Assembly (NCBI GenBank): GCA_030373325.1
Contig: JAUCZB010000009.1
Location: forward strand, 60,304 to 124,303
Reading direction: 5' to 3'
DNA length: 64,000 nt
DNA from: Cyanobium sp. CZS25K
GTDB lineage: Bacteria; Cyanobacteriota; Cyanobacteriia; PCC-6307; Cyanobiaceae
The notes under the pieces were generated by a model. That model had not been told where the DNA came from and made no database searches. It saw nothing but the letters and a program-made list of their open reading frames with translations. Each line of letters opens with the position of its first letter. Position 1 is the stretch's first letter. Positions 22,151-31,345 of the stretch are shown piece by piece. A program made the translations under genes and the position numbers.

Positions 22151-23418
22151 CCTGCGTCCTGTTCCTGCTGACGCAGCAGGGAGCGGGCCCTGTGGGCCCG
22201 GTCCTCGGCCTCGGCCATCACCGTGTCCTTGGCGATCAGCAGCTCGCCGGCAGGCCCTTCCAGCAGGGCCGTGTTCAGGGCGATGCGACCCCGGGCGGGA
22301 TCAATGGCGGTGATCAGGGCCTTGAGGTGCTCCCCCTGCTGGAACGCCTCGCGCAGGTCGCGCAGAACGCCGCCGGTGATGCAGGAGTGGTGCAGCAGGC
22401 CGCTGACGCCGCCGAGGTCGACGAAGAAGCCATAGGGCTTGATCGACACCACCTGCCCCTCCACGAGCTGCCCGACCTCCAGGGTGGCGAAGCGGGCGGC
22501 GGTGGCGGCGCGCTTCTCCGAGAGCACCAGCTTGCGGGTCTCGGGATTCACCTCCAGGAAGGCGACACCCAGGGTCTGGCCGACGAGGGCCTCGTGGTTC
22601 TCCCCCTCGTTGAGCTGGGAGCGGGGGATGAAGCCGCGCAGGCCCTCCAGGTCGCAGGTGACGCCGCCGCGGTTGAAGCCGTTCACCTTGACCTGCACCA
22701 CCTTGCCCTCCTTCTCCAGCTGGCGCACCTTCTCCCAGCTCTGGCGCAGGGCCAGGGCGCGGGCGCTGATCGTCACCATCCCATCGGCGTTCTGCTCCCG
22801 GGTGACGAGCACCTCGATCGGCAGCCCCTTCGGGAAGCGCTCCTTGAGGTTGGTGATCACCCCCAGGCCGCACTCGCTCTTGGGCATGAAGCCGGGGGCC
22901 TTGCCGCCGATGTCGACATAGACACCGTCGCTTTCCATGCCGATCACCACCCCCTGGACCACCTCACCGGTGGTGCCGACCGGGGCGTTCTCATCAAGGG
23001 CGGCGAGGAAGGCCTCCTCGTCGAAGTCGAAGTCATCGACGGTGCGGGCCTGGCGGGTGGCTGCCCCGGGGGGGGCCTCGACGCCGGCGGAACCCCGGGC
23101 GGAGCGGGCCGGGGCAGCGCTGCGGCGGTCGGTGGCCGGTCCGAGCAGATCGGCCATGGTGAGGCCTTCGAGGCCATCCATGCTGAAGCGGTCCTCGTCC
23201 TCCAGGGGCGACGGCGGCCGCACCGGCGGTGCGGCCGGGCTCGATGCGGCAGGAGCGGGGGGCGCTTCAGCCACCGCCTCCTCCTCCTTCTTGATCATCA
23301 ACACCTGGGGGGGCTTGCGCAGCGGCGCAGGGGCCGACCCCGAACCCCTTGCCGGCGGCATGGGGCGCTGGGCGGGGTTCCGGGGCTGACGCGGCGCGGG
23401 GTTGCCGGTTCCTGCCAT
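22147..23418 (-). CDS. S1 RNA-binding domain protein (ribosomal protein S1 homologue)
   Basis: Protein of 423 residues with a long low-complexity N terminus (Ala/Pro/Glu-rich, about 150 residues), a conserved acidic patch DDFDFDEEAFLAAL, and three S1 (OB-fold) domains: GEVVQGVVIGMESDGVYVDI, VQVKVNGFNRGGVTCDLEGL and GQLVEGQVVSIKPYGFFVDL. Cyanobacteria usually carry two S1 paralogues; the N-terminal extension suggests the second type (often called rps1b), not the primary ribosomal protein. It probably acts in mRNA binding or initiation. It leads the S1-Tab2-pgeF operon and is divergent from the creatininase-family gene. Confidence 0.88.
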   Translation of the reverse strand: MAGTGNPAPRQPRNPAQRPMPPARGSGSAPAPLRKPPQVLMIKKEEEAVAEAPPAPAASSPAAPPVRPPSPLEDEDRFSMDGLEGLTMADLLGPATDRRSAAPARSARGSAGVEAPPGAATRQARTVDDFDFDEEAFLAALDENAPVGTTGEVVQGVVIGMESDGVYVDIGGKAPGFMPKSECGLGVITNLKERFPKGLPIEVLVTREQNADGMVTISARALALRQSWEKVRQLEKEGKVVQVKVNGFNRGGVTCDLEGLRGFIPRSQLNEGENHEALVGQTLGVAFLEVNPETRKLVLSEKRAATAARFATLEVGQLVEGQVVSIKPYGFFVDLGGVSGLLHHSCITGGVLRDLREAFQQGEHLKALITAIDPARGRIALNTALLEGPAGELLIAKDTVMAEAEDRAHRARSLLRQQEQDAG

Positions 23419-23487
23419 GGAGATCCTCAGCGAAGCACGGGGCTCCACACTGTACGAATCACCCGCTGAGGCCCGTCCTCCACCCGC

Positions 23488-24294
23488 ATGCCCCCCAGCA
23501 TCGAGCGACGCCTCGCCAGCCTCAGCTGGACCGCGGTGCGGGAGCAGGCGGCCCGTCCGCGAAGCACGGTGCTGTGGCCGCTCGGCGCCATCGAACAGCA
23601 CGGGCCCCTGCTGCCCCTGGGCACCGATGCCCTGTTCGCCGAGCGGGTGGCGGCAGCGGTGCTGGAGCGGCTCGATCCCGCCCTGCCGATCTGGCGCCTG
23701 CCGTTGCAGAGCCTGGGCTTTTCGCCGGAGCACCTGGGCTTCCCGGGCACCCTCAGCCTGCCGGCCGACCTCGTGATCGCGCTGGTGCGCTCGGTCGGCA
23801 GGGGGATCGCGGCGGCGGGCTTCCAGCGTCTGGTGCTCTTCAACGCCCACGGCGGCCAGATCGGCCTGCTGGAGGCGGCGGCAAGGGAGCTGCGGGTGCT
23901 GGAGCCCGCCCTGGCGGTGCTGCCCTGCTTCCTCTGGCGAGGGGCCGATGGCCTCGACGAACTGATTCCCGAACCCGAACGCAGCACCGGACTCCATGCC
24001 GGCCTGGCCGAAACCAGCCTGATGCTCTTTCTGGAGCCCGCCACCGTCGGGGCCATCCCTGCCGCCGACGGACCTGGCGCCGACGACCCCCCCCCCAGCG
24101 GCTGGAGCCTGGAAGGGGCCTGCCCCTGTTCCTGGCGCACGGAGGAACTCAGCGCCAGCGGCGTGATCGGTGATCCCGGTGGCGCCAGCGAGGAGCTGGG
24201 CCGCAAGCTTTTCGAGCGCCTGGTGGGCAGCTGGGAGCGGCGGCTGGACGCCCTGCTGCGCAGCGACTGGCCACCGACTTCCGGCAGAGCGTGA
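23488..24294 (+). CDS. Creatininase-family amidohydrolase
   Basis: Protein of 268 residues in the creatininase/mycofactocin-MftE superfamily. The metal-binding N-terminal motif [20 protein letters not shown] is clear, as is [18 protein letters not shown] further on, and [13 protein letters not shown] supplies the last conserved glutamate. Known members hydrolyse creatinine, formamides or a peptide precursor; the substrate here is unknown. It lies directly before ado-aar, an arrangement that I recall from other alpha-cyanobacteria, but no link to alkane synthesis is established. Confidence 0.88.
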   Translation: MPPSIERRLASLSWTAVREQAARPRSTVLWPLGAIEQHGPLLPLGTDALFAERVAAAVLERLDPALPIWRLPLQSLGFSPEHLGFPGTLSLPADLVIALVRSVGRGIAAAGFQRLVLFNAHGGQIGLLEAAARELRVLEPALAVLPCFLWRGADGLDELIPEPERSTGLHAGLAETSLMLFLEPATVGAIPAADGPGADDPPPSGWSLEGACPCSWRTEELSASGVIGDPGGASEELGRKLFERLVGSWERRLDALLRSDWPPTSGRA

Positions 24295-24329
24295 CTAAAG
24301 TCGTGAGATTGCTTGTCACCGTGGTTGCC

Positions 24330-25070
24330 ATGCCCACCCTCGAAACCACCACGTCCGTCGCTTCCTCCCTGGATCCTTCGGGCCCGATCGAGGGGAGCCA
24401 GCTGCCCGACTTCACCACCGCCGCCTACAAGGACGCCTACAGCCGCATCAACGCCATCGTGATCGAAGGCGAGCAGGAAGCCCATGACAACTACATGTCC
24501 CTGGGAACGCTGCTTCCCGATCAGGCCGAGGAGCTGGCGCGCCTGGCCCGCATGGAGCTGAAGCACATGAAGGGCTTCACCGCCTGCGCCAACAACCTCG
24601 GCGTCAGCGCCGACATGCCGTTCGCCCAGGAGTTCTTCTCCCCCCTGCGCAACAACTTCCAGGCAGCCCTCAAGGAAGGCAAGGTGGTCACCTGCCTGTT
24701 GATCCAGGCACTGTTGATCGAGGCCTTCGCTATTTCGGCCTACCACATCTACATTCCGGTGGCCGATCCTTTCGCCCGCAAGATCACCGAGGGGGTCGTC
24801 AAGGACGAGTACACCCACCTCAATTACGGCCAGGAATGGCTCAAAGCCCATCTTGAGGAGTCCCGCGCCGAGCTGGAGCAGGCCAACCGGGACAACCTTC
24901 CCCACGTCCGCCGCATGCTGGATCGGGTGGCCGCCGATGCCGCTGTACTCCACATGGAGAAGGAGGATCTGATCGAGGATTTCCTGATCGCCTATCAGGA
25001 CGCCCTCACCGACATCGGCTTCACCCCCAGGGAGATTGCCCGCATGGCGGCCGCCGCACTGGTGGGCTGA
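24330..25070 (+). CDS. ado: Aldehyde-deformylating oxygenase
   Basis: Ferritin-like di-iron enzyme of 246 residues that turns fatty aldehydes into alkanes plus formate. Di-iron ligands are visible as Glu in [13 protein letters not shown], the ExxH in [11 protein letters not shown], Glu in [11 protein letters not shown] and the second ExxH in [15 protein letters not shown] 24330 gives the standard N terminus (MPTLETT); the frame is open 39 bases upstream. Length and motifs match characterised cyanobacterial ADO. Followed after 83 bases by its partner aar. Confidence 0.97.
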   Translation: MPTLETTTSVASSLDPSGPIEGSQLPDFTTAAYKDAYSRINAIVIEGEQEAHDNYMSLGTLLPDQAEELARLARMELKHMKGFTACANNLGVSADMPFAQEFFSPLRNNFQAALKEGKVVTCLLIQALLIEAFAISAYHIYIPVADPFARKITEGVVKDEYTHLNYGQEWLKAHLEESRAELEQANRDNLPHVRRMLDRVAADAAVLHMEKEDLIEDFLIAYQDALTDIGFTPREIARMAAAALVG

Positions 25071-25153
25071 GCGGACCCGCTCGCGCTCAGCGGGGGAGGA
25101 TGTAGCGTCGGCGACACCCGGCCCCGTCCCTGCCGCCGCTTTCTCCTTTCTGC

Positions 25154-26203
25154 ATGTTCGGCCTGATCGGTCATTCCACCAGCTTCGAAGCGGCGCGCAA
25201 GCTGGCGCGCAGCCTCGGCTTCGAGGAGTACGCGGAAGGCGATCTGGCGATGTGGTGCAGCGCTCCGCCCCAGCTGGTGGAGCGGATCAGCGTCACCAGC
25301 CCCACGGGCAAGCGCATCGAAGGGGCCTACATCGATTCGGTGTTCGTGCCCGAAATGCTGAGCCGTTTCAAGACGGCCAAGCGCAAGGTGCTCAATGCCA
25401 TGGAACTGGCCCAGAAGAACGGCATCGACATCACCGCCCTGGGGGGCTTCACCTCGATCATCTTCGAGGACTTCAAGTTGCTGAAGGAACAGCAGGTGCG
25501 TGCCACCACCCTGGCGTGGGAGCGCTTCACCACCGGAAACACCCACACCGCCTGGGTCATCTGCCGCCAGGTGGAAGAGAACGCTCCACGGCTGGGTATC
25601 GATCTGCGCCGGGCCAAGGTGGCGGTGGTGGGCGCCACCGGCGACATCGGCAGTGCCGTCTGCCGCTGGCTCTCCCAGCGCACCGGCGTTCAGGAGCTGC
25701 TGCTGGTGGCCCGCCGTCCCCAGCCCCTGGCCGATCTGCAGCAGGAGCTGGGCGGAGGCCGCATCCTTGGCCTGGAGGAGGCTCTGGAGGAGGCGGATGT
25801 GGTGGTGTGGGTCGCCAGCCTGGCCCAGGCCAGCAGCATCGATCCCAGCCGGCTGCGCCGCCCCTGCCTGATGATCGACGGCGGCTACCCCAAGAACCTG
25901 GACACCCGGGCCGCCGGCGACGGCATTCACGTGCTCAAGGGCGGCATCGTCGCCTTCGGTTCCGACATCGGCTGGCAGATGATGGAAGCCGCCGAGATGG
26001 CCAATCCCCAGCGGCAGATGTTCGCCTGCTTCGCCGAAGCGATGCTCCTGGAGTTCGAAGGTCTGCACACCAACTTCAGCTGGGGCCGCAACAACATCAC
26101 CCTGGAGAAGATGGACCTGATCGGTGCCGCCTCCCTGCGCCACGGTTTCCAGGCCCTCGGCCTGGAGAGCCCCGCAGCCATCCCCAGCCTCACCTCCACC
26201 TGA
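25154..26203 (+). CDS. aar: Long-chain acyl-ACP reductase (aldehyde-forming)
   Basis: Protein of 349 residues that reduces acyl-ACP to fatty aldehyde, which ADO then turns into alkane. [18 protein letters not shown] is the typical N terminus. [19 protein letters not shown] is the NADPH-binding motif, and the catalytic cysteine is in [14 protein letters not shown] close to residue 296. Full length for the family. Together with ado and the downstream accA it forms a fatty-acid module on one strand. Confidence 0.97.
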   Translation: MFGLIGHSTSFEAARKLARSLGFEEYAEGDLAMWCSAPPQLVERISVTSPTGKRIEGAYIDSVFVPEMLSRFKTAKRKVLNAMELAQKNGIDITALGGFTSIIFEDFKLLKEQQVRATTLAWERFTTGNTHTAWVICRQVEENAPRLGIDLRRAKVAVVGATGDIGSAVCRWLSQRTGVQELLLVARRPQPLADLQQELGGGRILGLEEALEEADVVVWVASLAQASSIDPSRLRRPCLMIDGGYPKNLDTRAAGDGIHVLKGGIVAFGSDIGWQMMEAAEMANPQRQMFACFAEAMLLEFEGLHTNFSWGRNNITLEKMDLIGAASLRHGFQALGLESPAAIPSLTST

Positions 26204-26223
26204 TCCCCCCTGCCTGAGCGACC

Positions 26224-27210
26224 ATGGCCCGCCGTGTCCTGCTGGACTTCGAGAAACCACTGGTGGAGCTGGAGGAGCAGATCGAGCAGATCCGCCAGCT
26301 GGCGCGCGATTCCGAGGTTGATGTGAGCCAGCAGCTGCTGCAGCTGGAAACCCTCGCCACGCGACGCCGCGAGGAGATCTTCAGTTCCCTCAGCCCGGCC
26401 CAGAAGATCCAGGTGGCCCGGCACCCCCAGCGGCCCAGCACCCTCGACTACATCCAGGTCATCACTGACGAGTGGATCGAACTGCACGGCGACCGCCGCG
26501 GCAACGACGATCGTGCCCTGGTGGGCGGTGTGGGGCGCATCGGCGACCAGGCGGTGGTGCTGCTCGGCCACCAGAAGGGCCGCGACATGAAGGAGAACGT
26601 GGCGCGCAACTTCGGCATGGCCTCCCCCGGCGGCTACCGCAAGGCGATGCGGCTGATGGAACACGCCGACCGCTTCCGCCTGCCGATCCTCAGCTTCATC
26701 GACACCCCCGGGGCCTATGCGGGGGTCAAGGCTGAGGAGGAGGGCCAGGGCGAGGCGATTGCGGTGAACCTGCGCGAGATGTTTCGCCTGCGGGTGCCCA
26801 TCATCGCCGTGGTGATCGGTGAGGGCGGCTCCGGCGGCGCCCTCGGCATCGGGGTGGCCGACCGGCTGCTGATGTTCGAGCACAGCGTGTACACCGTGGC
26901 CAGCCCCGAGGCCTGCGCCTCGATCCTGTGGCGCGATGCGGCCAAGGCGCCCGCCGCCGCCGAGGCCCTGCGCATCACCGGTGCTGATCTCCTGCAGCTG
27001 GGGCTGGTGGATGTCCTGCTCAAGGAGCCCTCCGGCGGGAACCACTGGGCGCCCATCCAGGCCGCCGAGACACTCCGCCAGGCCCTGCTCAGCCAGCTGG
27101 CGGAGCTGCAGGTGTGCAGCGAATCCGCCCTGCTGGAGGCCCGCTACGCCAAGTTCCGGCGCATGGGGCAGGTTCTGGAGGTGGCGGCGGATCCCGCCCA
27201 CGCACCGTAG
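26224..27210 (+). CDS. accA: Acetyl-CoA carboxylase, carboxyltransferase subunit alpha
   Basis: Carboxyltransferase alpha subunit of 328 residues, part of the acetyl-CoA carboxylase that makes malonyl-CoA for fatty acid synthesis. Diagnostic segments are [70 protein letters not shown] and [25 protein letters not shown] 26224 begins 20 bases after aar. The adjacency to ado-aar is common in cyanobacteria and suggests shared regulation of the acyl pool. Confidence 0.97.
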   Translation: MARRVLLDFEKPLVELEEQIEQIRQLARDSEVDVSQQLLQLETLATRRREEIFSSLSPAQKIQVARHPQRPSTLDYIQVITDEWIELHGDRRGNDDRALVGGVGRIGDQAVVLLGHQKGRDMKENVARNFGMASPGGYRKAMRLMEHADRFRLPILSFIDTPGAYAGVKAEEEGQGEAIAVNLREMFRLRVPIIAVVIGEGGSGGALGIGVADRLLMFEHSVYTVASPEACASILWRDAAKAPAAAEALRITGADLLQLGLVDVLLKEPSGGNHWAPIQAAETLRQALLSQLAELQVCSESALLEARYAKFRRMGQVLEVAADPAHAP

Positions 27211-27236
27211 GGTTTGCTTTCCTGCCCGCGCGCCCT

Positions 27237-27947
27237 TTGCCCTCCGCTCTGATCACCGGTGCCTCCCGGGGTATCGGCGCCGCCACAGCCCGCCGTTTTG
27301 CCGCCGAGGGCTACGACCTGCTTCTGGTGGCACGGGCCAGTGCCGAACTCGACGGGCTCGCCGGGGAGCTGCGGGGGATGGGCCGCCGGGTCGAGACCCT
27401 CGCCCTCGACCTGGCCCAGCCGGACGCCATTGCGCCGGCCATGGCCGACCTGCTCGGCCGGGGGCTGATTCCTGAGGTGGTGATCAACAACGCCGGTGCC
27501 GCCTGGACCGGCCCCCTGGCGGACATGCCCATTGAGCGCTGGCAGTGGCTCCTGCAGCTCAACCTCACCAGCGTCTTCCAGGTCTGCCGTGCGGTGCTGC
27601 CCTGCCTGCGCCAGGCCGGTGGCGGACGGATCATCAACGTCAGCAGCCACGCCGCCCGGAATGCGTTCCCCGACTGGGGGGCCTACTGCGTCAGCAAGGC
27701 CGCCCTGGCCTCCTTCAGCCGCTGCCTCGAGGCGGAGGAACGCTCCGCCGGCATCGGGGTGAGCACCCTCACCCTCGGGGCGGTGGATACACCTCTCTGG
27801 GACAGTGAAACCGTCCGCAGTTCCTTCGACCGACGTGCCATGCTTTCAGCGGAGCAGGTGGCTGAATCCCTGCTTTATCTCGCGCGGCAACCCCACAGCC
27901 AGACGGTTGAGGACCTCACCCTGATGCCCGCCGCCGGAGCCTTCTGA
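27237..27947 (+). CDS. Short-chain dehydrogenase/reductase
   Basis: Classical SDR of about 236 residues. The NAD(P)-binding motif TGASRGIG is at the very N terminus, NNAGAAWTGPL and INVSSHAARNAFPDW follow, and the catalytic YxxxK is YCVSK. The start must be close to TTG 27237, which gives only four residues before the first strand; no ATG or GTG lies between accA and it. The substrate cannot be deduced; FabG-like 3-oxoacyl reduction is possible given accA upstream. Confidence 0.88.
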   Translation: MPSALITGASRGIGAATARRFAAEGYDLLLVARASAELDGLAGELRGMGRRVETLALDLAQPDAIAPAMADLLGRGLIPEVVINNAGAAWTGPLADMPIERWQWLLQLNLTSVFQVCRAVLPCLRQAGGGRIINVSSHAARNAFPDWGAYCVSKAALASFSRCLEAEERSAGIGVSTLTLGAVDTPLWDSETVRSSFDRRAMLSAEQVAESLLYLARQPHSQTVEDLTLMPAAGAF

Positions 27948-27955
27948 ACCCCCTT

Positions 27956-28699
27956 ATGACCTCCACCCTCCCCAGTGGCCTCAGCGCCCGTCAGGCCGCT
28001 CCCGTCACGACCCCCATTCCCGTCAGCCTGCGGATCCGCGAACGGCTGCAGAAGGAAGGCGTGCCGTTTCTGGCCAACGACAACATCTCTGAGCATCTGC
28101 GCGAGGGAGAGCTCGACCAGCTGGAGATCGAAGTGGCCGGCAAGGTGCGCGAACTGCTGCGCAGCCTGGTGATCGATATCGACAACGACCACAACACCGA
28201 GGAGACGGCCGAACGGGTGGCCAAGATGTATCTCCACGAGGTGTTCAAGGGTCGCTACCACGAGCAACCCAAGATCGCCAGCTTCCCCAACGTGAAGCAG
28301 CTCGATGAGATCTACACCGTGGGGCCCATCTCCATCCGCTCCGCCTGTTCCCACCATCTGGTGCCGATCCTCGGCAACTGCTGGATCGGGATCAAGCCCG
28401 GTGAACGGGTGATCGGCCTGTCGAAGTTCTCCCGGGTGGCCGACTGGGTGTTCTCACGGCCCCACATCCAGGAGGAGGCCGTGATCATCCTCGCCGATGA
28501 GATCGAACGGCTGTGTGAGCCCCTCGGCCTGGCGATCCTGGTCAAGGCCCAGCACTACTGCATGAAATGGCGCGGGGTGAAGGAACCCCAGACCAGCATG
28601 GTGAACTCCGTGGTGCGCGGTGATTTCCGCCACGACCCCAGCCTCAAGCAGGAGTTCTTCGAACTCGTGCGTCAGCAGGAGTCGATGCTCGGCAACTGA
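27956..28699 (+). CDS. folE: GTP cyclohydrolase I
   Basis: GTP cyclohydrolase I of 247 residues, converting GTP to dihydroneopterin triphosphate for folate and pterins. Zinc ligands are in IRSACSHHLVPILG (Cys and His) and in AQHYCMKWRGVKEP (Cys). The N-terminal 50 residues are variable, and HNTEETAERVAKMYLHEVF is family-typical. ATG 27956 lies 8 bases after the SDR stop. It converges on a small secreted protein. Confidence 0.95.
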   Translation: MTSTLPSGLSARQAAPVTTPIPVSLRIRERLQKEGVPFLANDNISEHLREGELDQLEIEVAGKVRELLRSLVIDIDNDHNTEETAERVAKMYLHEVFKGRYHEQPKIASFPNVKQLDEIYTVGPISIRSACSHHLVPILGNCWIGIKPGERVIGLSKFSRVADWVFSRPHIQEEAVIILADEIERLCEPLGLAILVKAQHYCMKWRGVKEPQTSMVNSVVRGDFRHDPSLKQEFFELVRQQESMLGN

Positions 28700-28718
28700 G
28701 CCGCTGGCTGGCGCTCAG
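28696..28718. terminator. Hairpin enclosing both stop codons of a convergent pair
   Basis: Inverted repeat CTGAGC / GCTCAG with an 11-base spacer between the convergent folE and secreted-protein genes. Each arm contains one gene's TGA stop. It is weaker than the two similar structures at 6695 and 20441, and no T tract follows. Confidence 0.35.
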
Positions 28719-29248
28719 GATCCCGGTCGGCCCATGATCGGCCCCACCACCTGGGAGCCGCTGCGTTGGCTGCCGGATGTCGTGGGAACGGCCACCACCA
28801 CCATCACCTGATAGGCCACATCGGCGGACGTGAGGGCATAGGTGGGGCCGCTGGCCCCCTGGATCAGCTGCCAATGGCGCCGGCCAGGGGCCAGGCGATA
28901 CCAGTGAAAAGCGCTGGCGGGCAGGGCGGCCAGCCCATCGGCCGCGGCGGTCGCCTGCAGCAGGGCTCCCTGACGGGCCTCGCCCTGCAGCAGCAGCTGA
29001 TCCAGACCGTCGATCCGCTGCTCCACGGCGCCCTCGATCTGCTGATCTCCGGCGATCTCCTGGCGGAGGATCTGGATCTGCTGCTGGGGATCGGCCGTCA
29101 CCCCTGGCACACACTGGAGGGTGCCCTCCACCAGCTGGCAACCCACCAGGTCCTGGGCCCGGACACCGGAGACCCCCGGGAGCGTCACCAGCAGCATGGC
29201 CAGGGGGAGGGCGACACGGGTGCCGAAGGCGCGACGGAAGAAGGACAA
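28715..29248 (-). CDS. Secreted conserved protein of unknown function
   Basis: Protein of about 177 residues from TTG 29248, which gives MSFFRRAFGTRVALPLAMLL and a signal peptide ending near VRAQD; a TTG at 29308 is also in frame. The mature part has a Gln-rich, probably coiled-coil stretch (ADPQQQIQILRQEIAGDQQI) and a C-terminal part with FHWYRLAPGRRHWQLIQG resembling a cell-surface adhesion fold, ending in a Ser/Gly tail. I do not recognise a named family. It follows trpF on the same strand. Confidence 0.65.
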   Translation of the reverse strand: MSFFRRAFGTRVALPLAMLLVTLPGVSGVRAQDLVGCQLVEGTLQCVPGVTADPQQQIQILRQEIAGDQQIEGAVEQRIDGLDQLLLQGEARQGALLQATAAADGLAALPASAFHWYRLAPGRRHWQLIQGASGPTYALTSADVAYQVMVVVAVPTTSGSQRSGSQVVGPIMGRPGS

Positions 29249-29304
29249 GTGGAGGTCAACAAAGGAACTGCACCGATCCTGGCCCCTGTCAGGCCAAACG
29301 CCAA

Positions 29305-29961
29305 TCAACCGGTGGTCGCTCCACGCACGGCCGCCACCAGGTCGGCGACGCGCGCCAGATTCTTGACCCCAGGCCGCTCCTCCAGAGCACTGGAAGCATC
29401 CAGACCATCGGGGCGGAGCCGGGCCAGCAGGTCAGCCGCCGTGTCAGGTCCGACCCCTCCAGCCAGCCACCAGGGCATGGGCGGGCGGAAGCCCTCCAGC
29501 CAGTCGATCGGGATCCGGTGTCCGGTGCCCCCCAGCTGGCCGGGCTGCCAGGCATCGAGCAACAGGGCCTCCACCGCCCCGGCGTAGGCGGCGGCCTTCT
29601 CGAGATCTTCAGGCCTGCGCACCCGCAGGGCCTTCCACAGGCGGACGCCCAGCCGCTGCCCCAGCGCATGGCAGCGCTCCACACTCTCCTCGCCATGCAG
29701 CTGCACCACCGCATGGCCCCCTCCCCCAGCCAGCTCCTCCAGCTGGTCATCGGTGGGATCGGCCACCACCAGCACACCGAAGCAGTCGCCCCCCCCGGCG
29801 GCCATGGCCGAGAAGAGGTCGGGCCGCTGCGGCGGCGCCACGTAGCGGGGCGAGCCGGGCACGGCGATGACGCCGATCGCATCGGCCCCGAGGGCGGCGA
29901 TGGCGGCGGCCTGGGCCGGCTGCCTCAGCCCACAGATCTTCAGCAGGGGAGAGAAAACCAG
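29305..29961 (-). CDS. trpF: Phosphoribosylanthranilate isomerase
   Basis: Beta/alpha-barrel enzyme of about 218 residues in tryptophan synthesis. The N-terminal strand LLKICGLRQPAQA, the central VVQLHGEES, WWLAGGVGPD and the phosphate-site DASSALEERPGVKN all match TrpF. The frame has a TAG at 29986-29988 and no ATG, GTG or TTG between it and the KICG motif; the candidates are CTG codons at 29961, 29946 and 29943. I place the start at CTG 29961 only because something must precede the motif. A base error or an unusual start codon would explain it equally well. Confidence 0.85.
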   Translation of the reverse strand: MVFSPLLKICGLRQPAQAAAIAALGADAIGVIAVPGSPRYVAPPQRPDLFSAMAAGGGDCFGVLVVADPTDDQLEELAGGGGHAVVQLHGEESVERCHALGQRLGVRLWKALRVRRPEDLEKAAAYAGAVEALLLDAWQPGQLGGTGHRIPIDWLEGFRPPMPWWLAGGVGPDTAADLLARLRPDGLDASSALEERPGVKNLARVADLVAAVRGATTG

Positions 29962-30034
29962 AACCGGGTCTGCAGGGGAGCCTTTCTAGGATGGACGCTT
30001 CCACTCCGGCCCTGGCCGGATCTCTGCCCGGACG

Positions 30035-31345
30035 GTGCCCGTGGGTGAAGGCTGGCAACTGCTGACGATCCGCGGCATCCCTCTGCGCATCCACCCGAGC
30101 TGGTTTGTGATCCTGCTGCTGGCCACCCTGGCTTTCCAGCAGCAGTACGCCCTCAGCCTCGGCACTCAGCTCGCCCCGGCGGCGCTCTGGGCCGTGGCCC
30201 TGGTCACGTCCCTGGCCCTGTTCGTCTCCGTGCTGCTGCACGAACTGGGCCACTCCCTTGTGGCCTTGCGGCAGGGGGTGAAGGTCAGGAGCATCACCCT
30301 CTTCCTGCTGGGCGGCGTGGCCAGTGTGGAGCGGGAATGCCCCACCGCCCGCGGTGCCCTGTTGGTGGCGGCGGCGGGTCCGGCGGTGAGCCTGGTGCTG
30401 GGGATCAGCCTGCTGGCCTCCAGCCATGCCGCCAGCCACGTCGCCCCCGTTCTGGGGCAGATGGTGGAACGGCTGGGCGCGCTCAACATGGTCCTGGGTC
30501 TGTTCAATCTGCTGCCCGGACTGCCCCTGGATGGGGGGCTGATCGTCAAGGCCCTGGTCTGGCAGTTCTCCGGCAGTCAGCGGCGGGGAGTGGAGGTGGC
30601 CAATGCCTGCGGCCGTTTCCTGTCGCTGCTCGCCGTGGGCCTCGGGACGGTGCTGCTGCTGCGCGGTGGGAGCATCGGCGGGGCCTGGCTGATCCTGCTG
30701 GGCTGGTTCGGCCTGGGGGCGGCCCGCAACCAGAAGCAGATGCTGGTCGTCCAGCAGGCCCTCAAGGATCTGAAGGTCAAGGATGTGGCCCAGCGCCGCT
30801 TCCGGGTCGTGGAGGCCGACACCACCCTCCGCGAGCTGAGCCGGAGGCGCCTCGGCACCGCCCCGCCGATCGGGGAAGCCGGTGCCGACACCGCCCCCGT
30901 CGAGAGGGACGGCAACGGGCCACCGGACTGGCTGCTCGTCTGTGACAGGGGCCGCTGGCAGGGTGTGATCGATGACGGCCCCCTGCAAGCCCTGCCGGTG
31001 CAGTGCTGGGACAGGGAAAAGGTGGGAGACCACCTCCAACCCCTCTCCAGCCTGCCCGCCATTTCCGAATCCGCCCCGCTCTGGCAGGCCGCCCTTCAGC
31101 TCGATGACGGCAACCACCAGCGGCTGCTGGTGCTGAGCCCGGCGGGACTGCCCTGCGGCACCGTGGAGCGGCCCGAACTGGGGGACGCGGTGCTGAAGAA
31201 GCTGGGACTTCGGCTTCCCGCCAATCTGCTCACGGTCGCCCGTCGTGAGAACGGCTACCCCCTCGGCATGGCCCTCGGTCAGGTGGCCCGCGGCATGGTC
31301 AGCTCCGGCGATGTGTCCCCCCACACCGACTCGGTCAGCCGATAA
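30035..31345 (+). CDS. M50 (site-2 protease family) membrane metallopeptidase
   Basis: Membrane protein of 436 residues. The zinc motif HELGH is in VLLHELGHSLVALRQG near residue 70, and the second conserved site is the aspartate in LPGLPLDGGLIVKALVW. Four to six hydrophobic segments surround these, with N-terminal GIPLRIHPSWFVILL typical for the family. The C-terminal half after residue 235 is soluble, with VKDVAQRRFRVVEADTTLREL recalling a CBS-pair sensor domain. It probably performs regulated intramembrane proteolysis; the substrate is unknown. The 3' end overlaps the convergent lipoate ligase gene by 67 bases. Confidence 0.9.
   Translation: MPVGEGWQLLTIRGIPLRIHPSWFVILLLATLAFQQQYALSLGTQLAPAALWAVALVTSLALFVSVLLHELGHSLVALRQGVKVRSITLFLLGGVASVERECPTARGALLVAAAGPAVSLVLGISLLASSHAASHVAPVLGQMVERLGALNMVLGLFNLLPGLPLDGGLIVKALVWQFSGSQRRGVEVANACGRFLSLLAVGLGTVLLLRGGSIGGAWLILLGWFGLGAARNQKQMLVVQQALKDLKVKDVAQRRFRVVEADTTLRELSRRRLGTAPPIGEAGADTAPVERDGNGPPDWLLVCDRGRWQGVIDDGPLQALPVQCWDREKVGDHLQPLSSLPAISESAPLWQAALQLDDGNHQRLLVLSPAGLPCGTVERPELGDAVLKKLGLRLPANLLTVARRENGYPLGMALGQVARGMVSSGDVSPHTDSVSR

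Noticed and set aside
22192..23469. Plus-strand 425-codon frame opposite the S1-domain gene
   Set aside because: The minus strand has three clear S1 domains; the plus frame shows only Leu/Gly/Asp-rich shadow sequence.
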